From Mycobacterium sp. E2733 (lineage in GTDB: Bacteria > Actinomycetota > Actinomycetes > Mycobacteriales > Mycobacteriaceae): DNA of 40,737 nt. Positions 34,088 through 40,737 of this stretch are shown one piece after another. The notes under the pieces are model-generated. The model was given only the letters and a program-made list of their open reading frames with translations, ran no database searches and had not been told where the DNA came from. Location of the stretch: contig NZ_LZJZ01000085.1 of NCBI RefSeq assembly GCF_001667585.1, forward strand, positions 1 through 40,737, in the 5' to 3' direction. The translations under genes and the position numbers were made by a program. How positions within the stretch are numbered: position 1 is the stretch's first letter; each line of letters opens with the position of its first letter.

Positions 34088-34134
34088 GTGCGTCCAGGGC
34101 GGCGACACGCCGTGGGACGCCACCCTGGACGCAC
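34088..34134. repeat. 17-bp inverted repeat between narI and typA
   Basis: GTGCGTCCAGGGCGGCG (34088-34104) pairs with CGCCACCCTGGACGCAC (34118-34134), one mismatch in 17, across a 13-base loop. A second GTGTGCGCTCGG / CGCACACTCGG pair flanks it. The structure resembles a dispersed intergenic repeat of mycobacteria or a terminator for narGHJI; no T-run follows. Confidence 0.6.
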
Positions 34135-34177
34135 ACTCGGTGACCTGCCCGGTTCGCGGTTCCGCAGTTCCCGCTGC

Positions 34178-34183
34178 CACAAT
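34178..34183 (+). promoter_or_regulatory. -10-like CACAAT of a predicted leaderless typA promoter
   Basis: CACAAT (A at position 2, T at position 6) ends seven bases before the GTG at 34191. It is weaker than the TAnnnT hexamers seen elsewhere in this window. Confidence 0.35.
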
Positions 34184-34190
34184 CACCGAC

Positions 34191-36080
34191 GTGCCATTTC
34201 GTAACGTCGCCATCGTCGCCCACGTAGACCACGGCAAGACGACCCTGGTGGACGCGATGCTGCGGCAGTCCGGGGCGCTGCACCACCGCGGTGACGACAC
34301 CCAGGAACGCATATTGGACAGCGGTGACCTGGAGAAGGAAAAGGGCATCACCATCCTGGCCAAGAACACCGCCGTGCATCGCCACAACCCGGACGGAACG
34401 GTGACGGTGATCAACGTCATCGACACCCCCGGGCACGCCGACTTCGGCGGTGAGGTGGAGCGCGGGCTGTCCATGGTGGACGGGGTGCTGCTGCTGGTCG
34501 ACGCGTCCGAAGGGCCGCTGCCGCAGACGCGGTTCGTGTTGCGCAAGGCGCTGGCCGCGCACCTTCCGGTGATCTTGGTCGTCAACAAGACCGACCGGCC
34601 CGACGCGCGCATCGCCGAGGTGGTCGAGGCCAGCCACGACCTGCTGCTGGACGTCGCCTCCGACCTCGACGACGAGGCCGCCAAGGCGGCCGAGCACGCG
34701 CTGGGCCTGCCGACGCTGTACGCGTCCGGCCGGGCCGGCGTGGCCAGCACTACACAGCCGGCCGACGGCGAGGTGCCCGCCGGCGACAATTTGGACCCGC
34801 TGTTCGACGTGCTGATGGAGCACATCCCGCCGCCCTCGGGAGATCCCGAGGCGCCGCTGCAGGCGTTGGTGACCAACCTCGACGCGTCGGCATTCCTCGG
34901 GCGGCTCGCCCTGATCCGCATCTACAACGGCAAGCTGCGCAAGGGCCAACAGGTGGCCTGGATGCGCGAGGTCGACGGGCTGCCCGTCATCACCAGCGCC
35001 AAGATCACCGAGCTGCTCGCGACCGAGGGTGTCGAGCGCAGCGCCACCGACGAGGCGATCGCCGGTGACATCGTGGCGGTGGCCGGCCTGCCCGAGATCA
35101 TGATCGGCGACACGCTGGCCGATCCCGACCACGCCCACGCGCTGCCGCGGATCACCGTTGACGAGCCGGCGATCTCGGTGACGATCGGCACCAACACTTC
35201 GCCCCTGGCGGGCAAGGTGTCGGGCCACAAGCTCACCGCCCGCATGGTCCGCAACCGCCTTGACCAAGAGCTGGTCGGCAACGTGTCGATCCGGGTCGTG
35301 GACATCGGCCGGCCCGACGCCTGGGAGGTGCAGGGCCGCGGCGAGCTCGCCCTGGCGGTGCTGGTCGAGCAGATGCGCCGCGAGGGCTTCGAGCTCACCG
35401 TCGGCAAGCCGCAGGTGGTGACCCGCACGATCGACGGCAAGCTGCACGAGCCGTTCGAGGCGATGACGATCGACTGCCCCGAGGAATTCGTCGGCGCCAT
35501 CACGCAATTGATGGCCGCCCGCAAGGGCCGCATGGAGGAGATGACCAACCACGCCGCCGGCTGGGTCCGGATGGACTTCATAGTGCCCAGCCGCGGCCTG
35601 ATCGGCTTCCGCACCGATTTCCTCACCATCACGCGCGGCACCGGGATCGCCAACGCGGTGTTCGACGGCTACCGGCCGTGGGCGGGCGAGATCCGGGCCC
35701 GCCACACGGGGTCGCTGGTCTCTGACCGCAGCGGCACCATCACGCCGTTCGCGCTGATTCAGCTGGCCGACCGGGGGCAGTTCTTCGTCGAACCCGGTCA
35801 GGACACCTACGAGGGCATGGTCGTCGGAATCAACCCGCGCGCAGAGGATCTCGACATCAACGTCACCCGGGAGAAGAAGCTCACCAACATGCGGTCGTCG
35901 ACCGCGGACGTCATCGAGACCCTGGCCAAGCCGCTCGAGCTCGACCTGGAACAGGCCATGGAGTTCTGTGCGCAAGACGAATGCGTTGAGGTGACTCCGG
36001 AGATCGTCCGGGTCCGCAAGGTGGAGCTGGACGCCACGACCCGCGGCCGCAGCCGGGCGCGGGCCAAGGCCCGGGGTTAA
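34191..36080 (+). CDS. typA: Ribosome-associated translational GTPase TypA/BipA
   Basis: A 629-residue GTPase of the elongation-factor family. The G1 motif is AHVDHGKTT (residues 10-18); a switch II motif [14 protein letters not shown] and the [10 protein letters not shown]4 motif follow. EF-G-like domains III and V and a BipA-specific C-terminal domain ([24 protein letters not shown] region, then [13 protein letters not shown]) complete it. It helps large-subunit assembly and stress or cold survival. I choose the GTG at 34191 ([14 protein letters not shown]) since the longer frame upstream crosses the inverted repeat. It corresponds to Rv1165. LpqW follows after six bases, so the two are probably co-transcribed. 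Confidence 0.95.
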   Translation: MPFRNVAIVAHVDHGKTTLVDAMLRQSGALHHRGDDTQERILDSGDLEKEKGITILAKNTAVHRHNPDGTVTVINVIDTPGHADFGGEVERGLSMVDGVLLLVDASEGPLPQTRFVLRKALAAHLPVILVVNKTDRPDARIAEVVEASHDLLLDVASDLDDEAAKAAEHALGLPTLYASGRAGVASTTQPADGEVPAGDNLDPLFDVLMEHIPPPSGDPEAPLQALVTNLDASAFLGRLALIRIYNGKLRKGQQVAWMREVDGLPVITSAKITELLATEGVERSATDEAIAGDIVAVAGLPEIMIGDTLADPDHAHALPRITVDEPAISVTIGTNTSPLAGKVSGHKLTARMVRNRLDQELVGNVSIRVVDIGRPDAWEVQGRGELALAVLVEQMRREGFELTVGKPQVVTRTIDGKLHEPFEAMTIDCPEEFVGAITQLMAARKGRMEEMTNHAAGWVRMDFIVPSRGLIGFRTDFLTITRGTGIANAVFDGYRPWAGEIRARHTGSLVSDRSGTITPFALIQLADRGQFFVEPGQDTYEGMVVGINPRAEDLDINVTREKKLTNMRSSTADVIETLAKPLELDLEQAMEFCAQDECVEVTPEIVRVRKVELDATTRGRSRARAKARG

Positions 36081-36086
36081 TCGCGC

Positions 36087-38018
36087 GTGCTTGAGCGGGC
36101 TGCCGGGCAGCTGCTCGATACCCTGTTCGGCATGCCGCGACGAGTCCGCCGTTTTTTCGTGACGGTCGGTGTGATGGTCTCGCTGGCCGGATTGGCGCTC
36201 GCGGCGTGCACGGTCAACCCCCCGCCGGCGCCGCAGAGCACCGACACGCCGCACAACTCGCCACCGCCGCCGCCGAGACCGACCCAGATCATCATGGGCA
36301 TCGACTCGATCGGCGCCGGCTTCAACCCGCACCTGCTGTCCGACCTCTCGCCGGTGAACGCGGCGATCAGCGCGCTGGTGCTGCCCAGCGCGTTCCGGCC
36401 GGTGCCCGACCCTGGCACGCCGACGGGCTCGCGCTGGGAGATGGACCCGACCCTGCTGGAGTCCGCCGAGGTGACCAGTCAGAACCCGTTCACGGTGACC
36501 TACAAGATCCGGCCGGAGGCGCAGTGGACCGACAACGCCCCGATCGCCGCCGACGACTTCTGGTACCTGTGGCGGCAGATGGTCAGCCAGCCCGGCGTGG
36601 TCGACCCGGCCGGGTATGACCTCATCACCGGCGTGCAGTCGCTCGAGGGCGGCAAGCAGGCGGTGGTCACCTTCGCCCAGCCCTATCCGTCGTGGAAAGA
36701 ACTGTTCAGCAACATCCTTCCGGCCCACATCGTCAAGGACGTGCCGGGTGGTTTCGCGGCCGGGCTGGCCCGGGCGCTGCCGGTGACCGGCGGGCAGTTC
36801 CGGGTGGAGAGCATCGATCCGCAGCGCGACGAGATCCTGGTGGCCCGCAACGATCGCTACTGGGGAGCACCGGCCAAGCCCGCGCTCATCCTCTTCCGGC
36901 GCGCCGGGGCGCCGGCGGCGCTCGCCGATTCCGTCCGCAACGGTGACACGCAGGTGGCCCAGGTGCACGGCGGATCGGCGGCCTTCGCGCAGCTGTCCGC
37001 CATCCCCGACGTGCGCACCGCCCGGATCGTGACGCCCCGGGTGATGCAGCTGACCCTGCGCGCGAACGAGCCGAAGCTGTCCGACGCGCAGGTGCGCAAG
37101 GCGATCCTCGGGCTGCTCGACGTCGACCTGCTGGCGGCGGTGGGCGCGGGCAGCGACAACACCGTCACGCTGGACCAGGCCCAGATCCGGGCCCCCAGCG
37201 ATCCCGGCTACGAGCCGACCGCGCCCCCCGCGATGACGACCCCGGCCGCGCTGGCGTTGCTGGAGCGATCCGGCTACAAGGTCGAGGGCAACTCGTCGGG
37301 CTCCGCGGCGCCGACACCGGCGAACACCACGCCGCCTGAAGTCATCCGCGGCCGGATCAGCAAGGACGGTCAACAGCTGGCGCTGGTCATCGGCGTGGCG
37401 GTCAACGACCCGACGTCCGTCGCGGTGGCCAACACCGCGGCCGACCAGTTGCGCAACGTCGGCATCGCCGCCAGCGTGCTGGCGCTGGACCCAGTGACGT
37501 TGTATCGCGATGCGCTGAACAACAACCAGGTGGACGCGATTGTCGGCTGGCACCAGGCGGGCGGGAATCTGGCGACGCGTTTGGCGTCGCGGTACGGCTG
37601 CCCGGCGCTGGAGTCGACGCAGGTACCGGCGTCCACGGGGTCGACCACGAACACTCCCGCGCCGGGCGGGCCGGCGACCACCGGGCCGGGCACCTCGGCC
37701 ACCACGCCGACATCGACCCCGCCGCCCAGCCGCCCGGCTGACCCCAACGCGCTGGTGCAGGCGCCGTCGAACCTCACCGGAATCTGCGATCGCAGCGTCC
37801 AGTCCAACATCGATGCCGCCCTGAACGGCACCAAGAGCATCAACGACGTGATCACGGCGGTCGAGCCGCGCCTGTGGAACATGTCGACCGTGTTGCCGAT
37901 CCTGCAGGACACCACGATCGTCGCCGCCGGCCCGAGCGTGCAGAACGTCAGCCTGTCGGGCGCCGTGCCGGTCGGCATCGTCGGCGACGCCGGCCAATGG
38001 ATCAAGACCGGGCCATAA
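36087..38018 (+). CDS. lpqW: Lipoprotein LpqW, regulator of PIM/LAM synthesis (solute-binding fold)
   Basis: A 643-residue lipoprotein. A Lys-poor but Arg-containing signal ([15 protein letters not shown]) leads to the lipobox LALAAC; the lipidated Cys is residue 41 from the GTG at 36087, or 26 from the ATG at 36132, which may be the true start. The mature part has the fold of family-5 (DppA/OppA) binding proteins (from about 65 to the end) with a Pro/Thr linker at about 530-560. M. smegmatis LpqW does not import peptides; it directs mannolipid flux between polar PIMs and LAM, and its loss is suppressed by pimE mutations. pimE lies 10 kb upstream here. Corresponds to Rv1166. Confidence 0.92.
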   Translation: MLERAAGQLLDTLFGMPRRVRRFFVTVGVMVSLAGLALAACTVNPPPAPQSTDTPHNSPPPPPRPTQIIMGIDSIGAGFNPHLLSDLSPVNAAISALVLPSAFRPVPDPGTPTGSRWEMDPTLLESAEVTSQNPFTVTYKIRPEAQWTDNAPIAADDFWYLWRQMVSQPGVVDPAGYDLITGVQSLEGGKQAVVTFAQPYPSWKELFSNILPAHIVKDVPGGFAAGLARALPVTGGQFRVESIDPQRDEILVARNDRYWGAPAKPALILFRRAGAPAALADSVRNGDTQVAQVHGGSAAFAQLSAIPDVRTARIVTPRVMQLTLRANEPKLSDAQVRKAILGLLDVDLLAAVGAGSDNTVTLDQAQIRAPSDPGYEPTAPPAMTTPAALALLERSGYKVEGNSSGSAAPTPANTTPPEVIRGRISKDGQQLALVIGVAVNDPTSVAVANTAADQLRNVGIAASVLALDPVTLYRDALNNNQVDAIVGWHQAGGNLATRLASRYGCPALESTQVPASTGSTTNTPAPGGPATTGPGTSATTPTSTPPPSRPADPNALVQAPSNLTGICDRSVQSNIDAALNGTKSINDVITAVEPRLWNMSTVLPILQDTTIVAAGPSVQNVSLSGAVPVGIVGDAGQWIKTGP

Positions 38019-38027
38019 CCCGCTTCG

Positions 38028-38639
38028 TCAGTCGCCCGCCCGCGCCGGTCGCGGCGGGATCACGGTGTCGACGATCAGCGCCAGCTCCCGGCGGTTCGGC
38101 GGCGATCCCGTCAGCAGGAAGTGCTGATTGATCAAAGCCGGGCCGATGCGGGCGGTCAGCGGGGTGATCAGCTCCGCGTCGAGCTCGCCCTCCGCGACGG
38201 CGGCGTGCAGGATCGATTCGATGATATGCAGGCGCGGCGCCACCACGGCATCGGCGAAGATGGCGCGCATCTCGGGTTCGTGCAGCAGCTGGTTGACGGT
38301 CGCCATGCCGGGGAAGGCGGTCTTCCCGGCGCAGACGTCGCGGTGCGCGCTGAACACCGTCAGCAGGTTCTCCCGCGCCGACCGGCCCGGGCGCGCTTCG
38401 GGCAACGGCGGCAACGTGTGGACCAGCGCGGCGTGCACGAGCTCGCACTTGGTGGCCCAGCGCCGGTACAGGGCCGCCTTGCCCGTGTGGGCGCGCGCCG
38501 CGATCCCTTCCATCGTCAGCCCGCCGTAGCCGACTTCCGCCAACTCGGCCAGGGTCGCCTCGTAGAGGGCCCGCTCGAGGACCTCGCCGCGTCGGCGGCT
38601 CCGGCCACCGGTCGGGGCGATCTGGGTGAGCTGCGGCAT
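38028..38639 (-). CDS. TetR-family transcriptional regulator (Rv1167c-like)
   Basis: A 203-residue repressor. The helix-turn-helix is LAEVGYGGLTMEGIAARA followed by HTGKAALYRRWATK (residues about 30-62), then a variable ligand-binding C-terminal half (about 75-203) with a LINQHFLLTG segment. The start at 38639 is chosen because it lies six bases after TACTAT; a longer frame to 38792 would be antisense to mshB. It is divergent from mshB with 79 bases between them and converges with lpqW nine bases away. Its target may be itself, but no clear dyad is seen in the gap. Confidence 0.9.
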   Translation of the reverse strand: MPQLTQIAPTGGRSRRRGEVLERALYEATLAELAEVGYGGLTMEGIAARAHTGKAALYRRWATKCELVHAALVHTLPPLPEARPGRSARENLLTVFSAHRDVCAGKTAFPGMATVNQLLHEPEMRAIFADAVVAPRLHIIESILHAAVAEGELDAELITPLTARIGPALINQHFLLTGSPPNRRELALIVDTVIPPRPARAGD

Positions 38640-38645
38640 CCCTCG

Positions 38646-38651
38646 ATAGTA
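38646..38651 (-). promoter_or_regulatory. -10 hexamer TACTAT of the predicted leaderless tetR promoter
   Basis: On the minus strand TACTAT ends six bases before the ATG at 38639, with CGAGGG between; a ribosome site at that distance would be too close. Confidence 0.5.
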
Positions 38652-38706
38652 GCCGTATGCGTTCCTATCGGTTGCGACGAGACCGCCGACGGGTCGCCGC
38701 TGCGGG

Positions 38707-38712
38707 TAGGGT
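38707..38712 (+). promoter_or_regulatory. -10 hexamer TAGGGT of the predicted leaderless mshB promoter
   Basis: TAGGGT ends six bases before the ATG at 38719. The same hexamer and spacing serve the EchA10-like gene at 13390. Confidence 0.55.
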
Positions 38713-38718
38713 GCGTCC

Positions 38719-39621
38719 ATGTCCGAGACGCCACGGCTGCTGTTCGTCCACGCGCATCCCGACGACGAGAGCCTCAGCAACGGCGCCACCATCGCCCACT
38801 ACACCTCCCGCGGGGCCGACGTGCGCGTCGTCACCTGCACCCTCGGGGAAGAGGGTGAGGTCATCGGTGACCGCTGGGCCGGGCTCGCCGTCGATCACGC
38901 GGATCAGTTGGGGGGCTACCGCATCGGCGAGCTCACCGCGGCGCTGCGCGCCCTGGGCGTCGGCGGACCCCACTACCTGGGCGGCGCGGGACGCTGGCGC
39001 GACTCGGGCATGCAGGGGACACCGGGCCGAGGGCGGCAACGGTTCATCGACGCCGACGAGCGGGAGGCCGTCGGCGCGCTGGTCGCCGTCATTCGCGAGC
39101 AACGCCCGCACGTCGTCGTGACCTATGACCCGGGCGGCGGCTACGGCCATCCCGACCACGTCCACACCCACACCGTCACAACGGCCGCCGTGGCCGCCGC
39201 CGGCTCCGGCGACTTCCCCGGCGAGCCGTGGACGGTGCCGAAGTTCTACTGGTCGGTGTTCGCCACCCGCGCCTTCATGGCGGGTCTGCGTGCGCTGAGG
39301 GGGGAGGATCTGCGGTCCGAGTGGGCGATTCCCCCGGAGGAAGAGTTCGGCTTCGGGTACGCGGACTCCGACATCGACGCCGTCGTCGAGCCCGCCCCGG
39401 AAGCCTGGGCGGCAAAGAGGGCGGCGCTCGCCGCGCACGCCACCCAGGTGGTCGTCGGACCCACCGGCCGGGCCTGCGCCCTGTCGAACAACATGGCGCT
39501 GCCGATCCTCGCCGAGGAGCACTACGTGCTGGCGGCCGGCGCGGCCGGGGAGCGCGACGAGCGCGGCTGGGAAACAGATCTGCTTGCGGGGCTTGATTTC
39601 AGCTCGGCCGGCACGGGGTAG
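38719..39621 (+). CDS. mshB: MshB, GlcNAc-Ins deacetylase (mycothiol biosynthesis)
   Basis: A 300-residue zinc deacetylase that removes the acetyl group from GlcNAc-inositol, the second step to mycothiol. The LmbE-type motif HAHPDDE gives His13 and Asp16 as zinc ligands and Asp15 as general base; the third ligand is His147 in YGHPDHVH. These numbers are identical to those published for M. tuberculosis MshB, which supports the ATG at 38719. TAGGGT six bases upstream predicts a leaderless mRNA. It corresponds to Rv1170. The PE/PPE pair that lies between the TetR gene and mshB in M. tuberculosis is not here. Confidence 0.95.
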   Translation: MSETPRLLFVHAHPDDESLSNGATIAHYTSRGADVRVVTCTLGEEGEVIGDRWAGLAVDHADQLGGYRIGELTAALRALGVGGPHYLGGAGRWRDSGMQGTPGRGRQRFIDADEREAVGALVAVIREQRPHVVVTYDPGGGYGHPDHVHTHTVTTAAVAAAGSGDFPGEPWTVPKFYWSVFATRAFMAGLRALRGEDLRSEWAIPPEEEFGFGYADSDIDAVVEPAPEAWAAKRAALAAHATQVVVGPTGRACALSNNMALPILAEEHYVLAAGAAGERDERGWETDLLAGLDFSSAGTG

Positions 39622-39655
39622 GCTTGCCAATCAGGCAGCCACGGAAGGATTTCGC

Positions 39656-39763
39656 ATGGACCCCGACCTGGACCCTAATCAGCAGCATTGGCAGGACCGG
39701 CTCGACAGCCTGCAGTGGGTTATCGGCTCGATACTCTCCAACATCGACAGCGTCCCGACCTGA
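39656..39763 (+). CDS. Unrecognised 35-residue protein, coupled to the downstream membrane protein
   Basis: ATG at 39656, with GGAAGGA six bases upstream, opens a frame for MDPDLDPNQQHWQDRLDSLQ, ending SNIDSVPT, stop at 39761. The peptide is acidic, with a central hydrophobic stretch (LQWVIGSILSNI) that could be an amphipathic helix. It lies between mshB and the membrane protein, and its stop codon TGA overlaps a CTG that may start the next gene. I do not recognise a family. The ribosome site, the coupling and the spacing make it likely that it is translated. Confidence 0.65.
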   Translation: MDPDLDPNQQHWQDRLDSLQWVIGSILSNIDSVPT

Positions 39764-40176
39764 CCGAAACGAAGCCGCGCGCCGCATCCCTCGAAGACAG
39801 CGGCACGACAGACCCCGCGATACGTTTCGTTGTCTTGGCGCTGTTGGCCGTCGACGGGGTTCTTTCCGCACTGGCCGGGGCCCTGCTGCTGCCTTCCTAT
39901 ATCGGGGCGGTCCCGTTTCCCATCAGCGGCTTGATTTCCGGATTGGTCAACGCCGCGCTGGTGTGGGCCGCCGGGCGGTGGACCACATCGTCGCGGCTGG
40001 CCGCGTTGCCGCTGTGGACGTGGTTCCTCACGGTGGCGGTGATCAGCATGGGCGGCCCGGCCGACGACGTGATCCTGGGGGGTCGCGGCCTGATGGCCTA
40101 TGGGGCCCTGCTGCTGATCGTGCTGGGCGTGGTGCCGCCGTGCTGGGTGCTGTGGCGGCGCGGGCGCCGGGCCTGA
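39760..40176 (+). CDS. Four-helix integral membrane protein (Rv1171-like)
   Basis: The frame encodes a membrane protein with about four hydrophobic segments (FVVLALLAVDGVLSALAG; VPFPISGLISGLVNAALVW; LPLWTWFLTVAVISMG; LMAYGALLLIVLGVVPPCWV) and a basic end RRGRRA. The start is uncertain: CTG at 39760 overlaps the preceding TGA and gives 138 residues (LTETKPRAASLEDSG); TTG at 39688 would add 24 residues in a frame already used by the small protein. I prefer the coupled start. Function is unknown; in M. tuberculosis the homologue is described only as a conserved membrane protein. Confidence 0.78.
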   Translation: MTETKPRAASLEDSGTTDPAIRFVVLALLAVDGVLSALAGALLLPSYIGAVPFPISGLISGLVNAALVWAAGRWTTSSRLAALPLWTWFLTVAVISMGGPADDVILGGRGLMAYGALLLIVLGVVPPCWVLWRRGRRA

Positions 40177-40284
40177 CGTTCGTGCGGTCACGTTGGCCGG
40201 GATGTCCCCGATTGGGGGTATAGCGCTGCCGCTACTGTTGACTGTTGCGCAGACGAGGCCCGCACGGGGCGGAGAAAATTTCAC

Positions 40285-40555
40285 ATGTTGGGACACGCGG
40301 ATGAAATTCGATCGTGGGGAAGTTACACGAAGGTGCCGCTGACTCCGGGCGAGGAGCCTACCGCTCTTCCTGATCCTGTGGTTTTGCCAAAGACCAGCGC
40401 CTCGGCGTTGCGACGGGTGCTGCGCCGCGCTCGAGACGGCGTTGCGCTCAATGTCGATGAGGCGGCGGTCGCGATGACCGCGCGCGGTGAGGACCTCGCG
40501 GACCTGTGCGCCAGCGCGGCGCGGGTACGCGACGCGGGCTTGGCTTCGGCCGGCA
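40285..40555 (+). CDS. fbiC: FbiC (F0 synthase) N-terminal fragment, interrupted by a foldback
   Basis: The ATG at 40285 with GGAG about ten bases upstream opens the start of FbiC, the two-domain radical-SAM enzyme that makes 7,8-didemethyl-8-hydroxy-5-deazariboflavin, the F420 chromophore. The segment [15 protein letters not shown] ... [20 protein letters not shown] ... [11 protein letters not shown] is the known N-terminal helical part before the first radical-SAM domain. After codon 90 the sequence ceases to follow the family and continues as a reverse-complement copy of fbiC (stop TAA at 40573). The complete protein would have about 860 residues, so most is missing. Confidence 0.88.
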
Positions 40556-40737
40556 CGGTGACGAAGGTGCAGTAATGGCAGGTGTCGCGGCACAGGTGGG
40601 TGACCGGGATGAAGACCTTGCGCGAATAGGTGACGGGCAACCCGCCGCCGGGGCCGCGCCTGCCGGCCGAAGCCAAGCCCGCGTCGCGTACCCGCGCCGC
40701 GCTGGCGCACAGGTCCGCGAGGTCCTCACCGCGCGCG
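40479..40737. repeat. 77-nt perfect inverted repeat with 105-nt loop at the window end
   Basis: The arm 40479-40555 is, as far as I can check base by base, the exact reverse complement of 40661-40737, and the right arm ends at the last base of the window. The 105 bases between them carry fbiC sequence in the reverse direction only. The switch point holds the six-base microhomology CCGGCA shared by the forward gene and its reverse downstream strand. This is the pattern of a foldback chimera. Confidence 0.9.
40550..40737 (-). CDS. fbiC: FbiC fragment in inverted orientation (first radical-SAM motif)
   Basis: Read from the right edge leftward, this encodes the FbiC segment that should follow the fragment at 40285-40555: [19 protein letters not shown], then [19 protein letters not shown], then [18 protein letters not shown]. 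The last part holds the CxxxCxxC radical-SAM [4Fe-4S] motif. Homology ends at about 40550, where the sequence switches to the antisense of the first copy. It is not an independent gene; it is the continuation of fbiC turned round. Confidence 0.85.

Noticed and set aside
33252..37997. A 1581-codon open frame on the minus strand across narI, typA and lpqW
   Set aside because: It is antisense to three genes with clear families and has an Arg/His/Gly/Asp-rich product with no motif. It is a side effect of high GC codon use.

Overview
The window reads as chromosomal DNA of a mycobacterium, most likely a non-tuberculous species. It is uniformly GC-rich. It carries mycobacterium-specific families (Mce/YrbE, MmpL, PimE, LpqW, MshB, FbiC). 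From about 5.5 kb to the right end its gene order matches, from memory, the M. tuberculosis segment Rv1135A to Rv1173. The organism is probably not M. tuberculosis itself: mmpL13 and the thiolase fadA are intact here, the PE/PPE genes that interrupt this segment in M. tuberculosis are missing, and several genes (a DUF1697 gene, two paralogous SDR genes) look additional.

Layout. 1-4214 (minus): the promoter-proximal part of an Mce1-type lipid importer operon, yrbEA-yrbEB-mceA-mceB-mceC, cut by the left edge inside mceC. 4215-5549: a gene-free divergent region with a perfect 16-bp palindrome. 5550-15381: lipid and CoA-thioester metabolism (thiolase fadA, two crotonase-family genes, alpha-methylacyl-CoA racemase mcr, an HSD10-like SDR), a geranylgeranyl-reductase-like flavoprotein with an isoprenylcysteine-methyltransferase-like membrane protein, and two related atypical SDRs around a CPBP membrane protein. 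15382-18956: a strong hairpin, two unnamed short reading frames, intact mmpL13 and a small methyltransferase. 18967-22796: small genes (SIRT5-like sirtuin, YtrA-type GntR regulator, DUF1697, F420/FMN split-barrel protein, DUF5302, NTF2-like protein, a frameshifted HhH-GPD glycosylase, a DUF1059 protein). 22869-26924: two secreted Ala/Pro-rich proteins, the mannosyltransferase pimE, a pterin dehydratase and mutT2. 27317-34022: complete respiratory nitrate reductase narGHJI. 34191-38018: typA and lpqW. 38028-40176: a TetR regulator, mshB, a 35-residue reading frame and a membrane protein. 40285-40737: the start of fbiC, which abruptly folds back on itself.

How the genes work together. PimE and LpqW act on the same branch point between polar PIMs and lipoarabinomannan. 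NarGHJI forms a membrane nitrate-respiring complex with its chaperone. FadA, the crotonases, Mcr and the SDR form a plausible branched-chain acyl-CoA degradation set next to lipid transporters. MshB (mycothiol) and FbiC (F420) are redox-cofactor genes.

Most notable observations: (i) a 77-nt inverted repeat at the right edge that turns fbiC back on itself, most likely a foldback assembly chimera; (ii) a set of about a dozen genes with a TAnnnT-like -10 hexamer 6-7 nt before the start codon, including a 24-bp divergent promoter between the pterin dehydratase and mutT2, which predicts leaderless mRNAs; (iii) pimE, which fits the same pattern but has ATA where its start codon should be; (iv) a one-base frameshift in the HhH-GPD gene; (v) unannotated short reading frames; (vi) dispersed hairpin repeats. 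I found no clear evidence of a wholly new multi-gene system.
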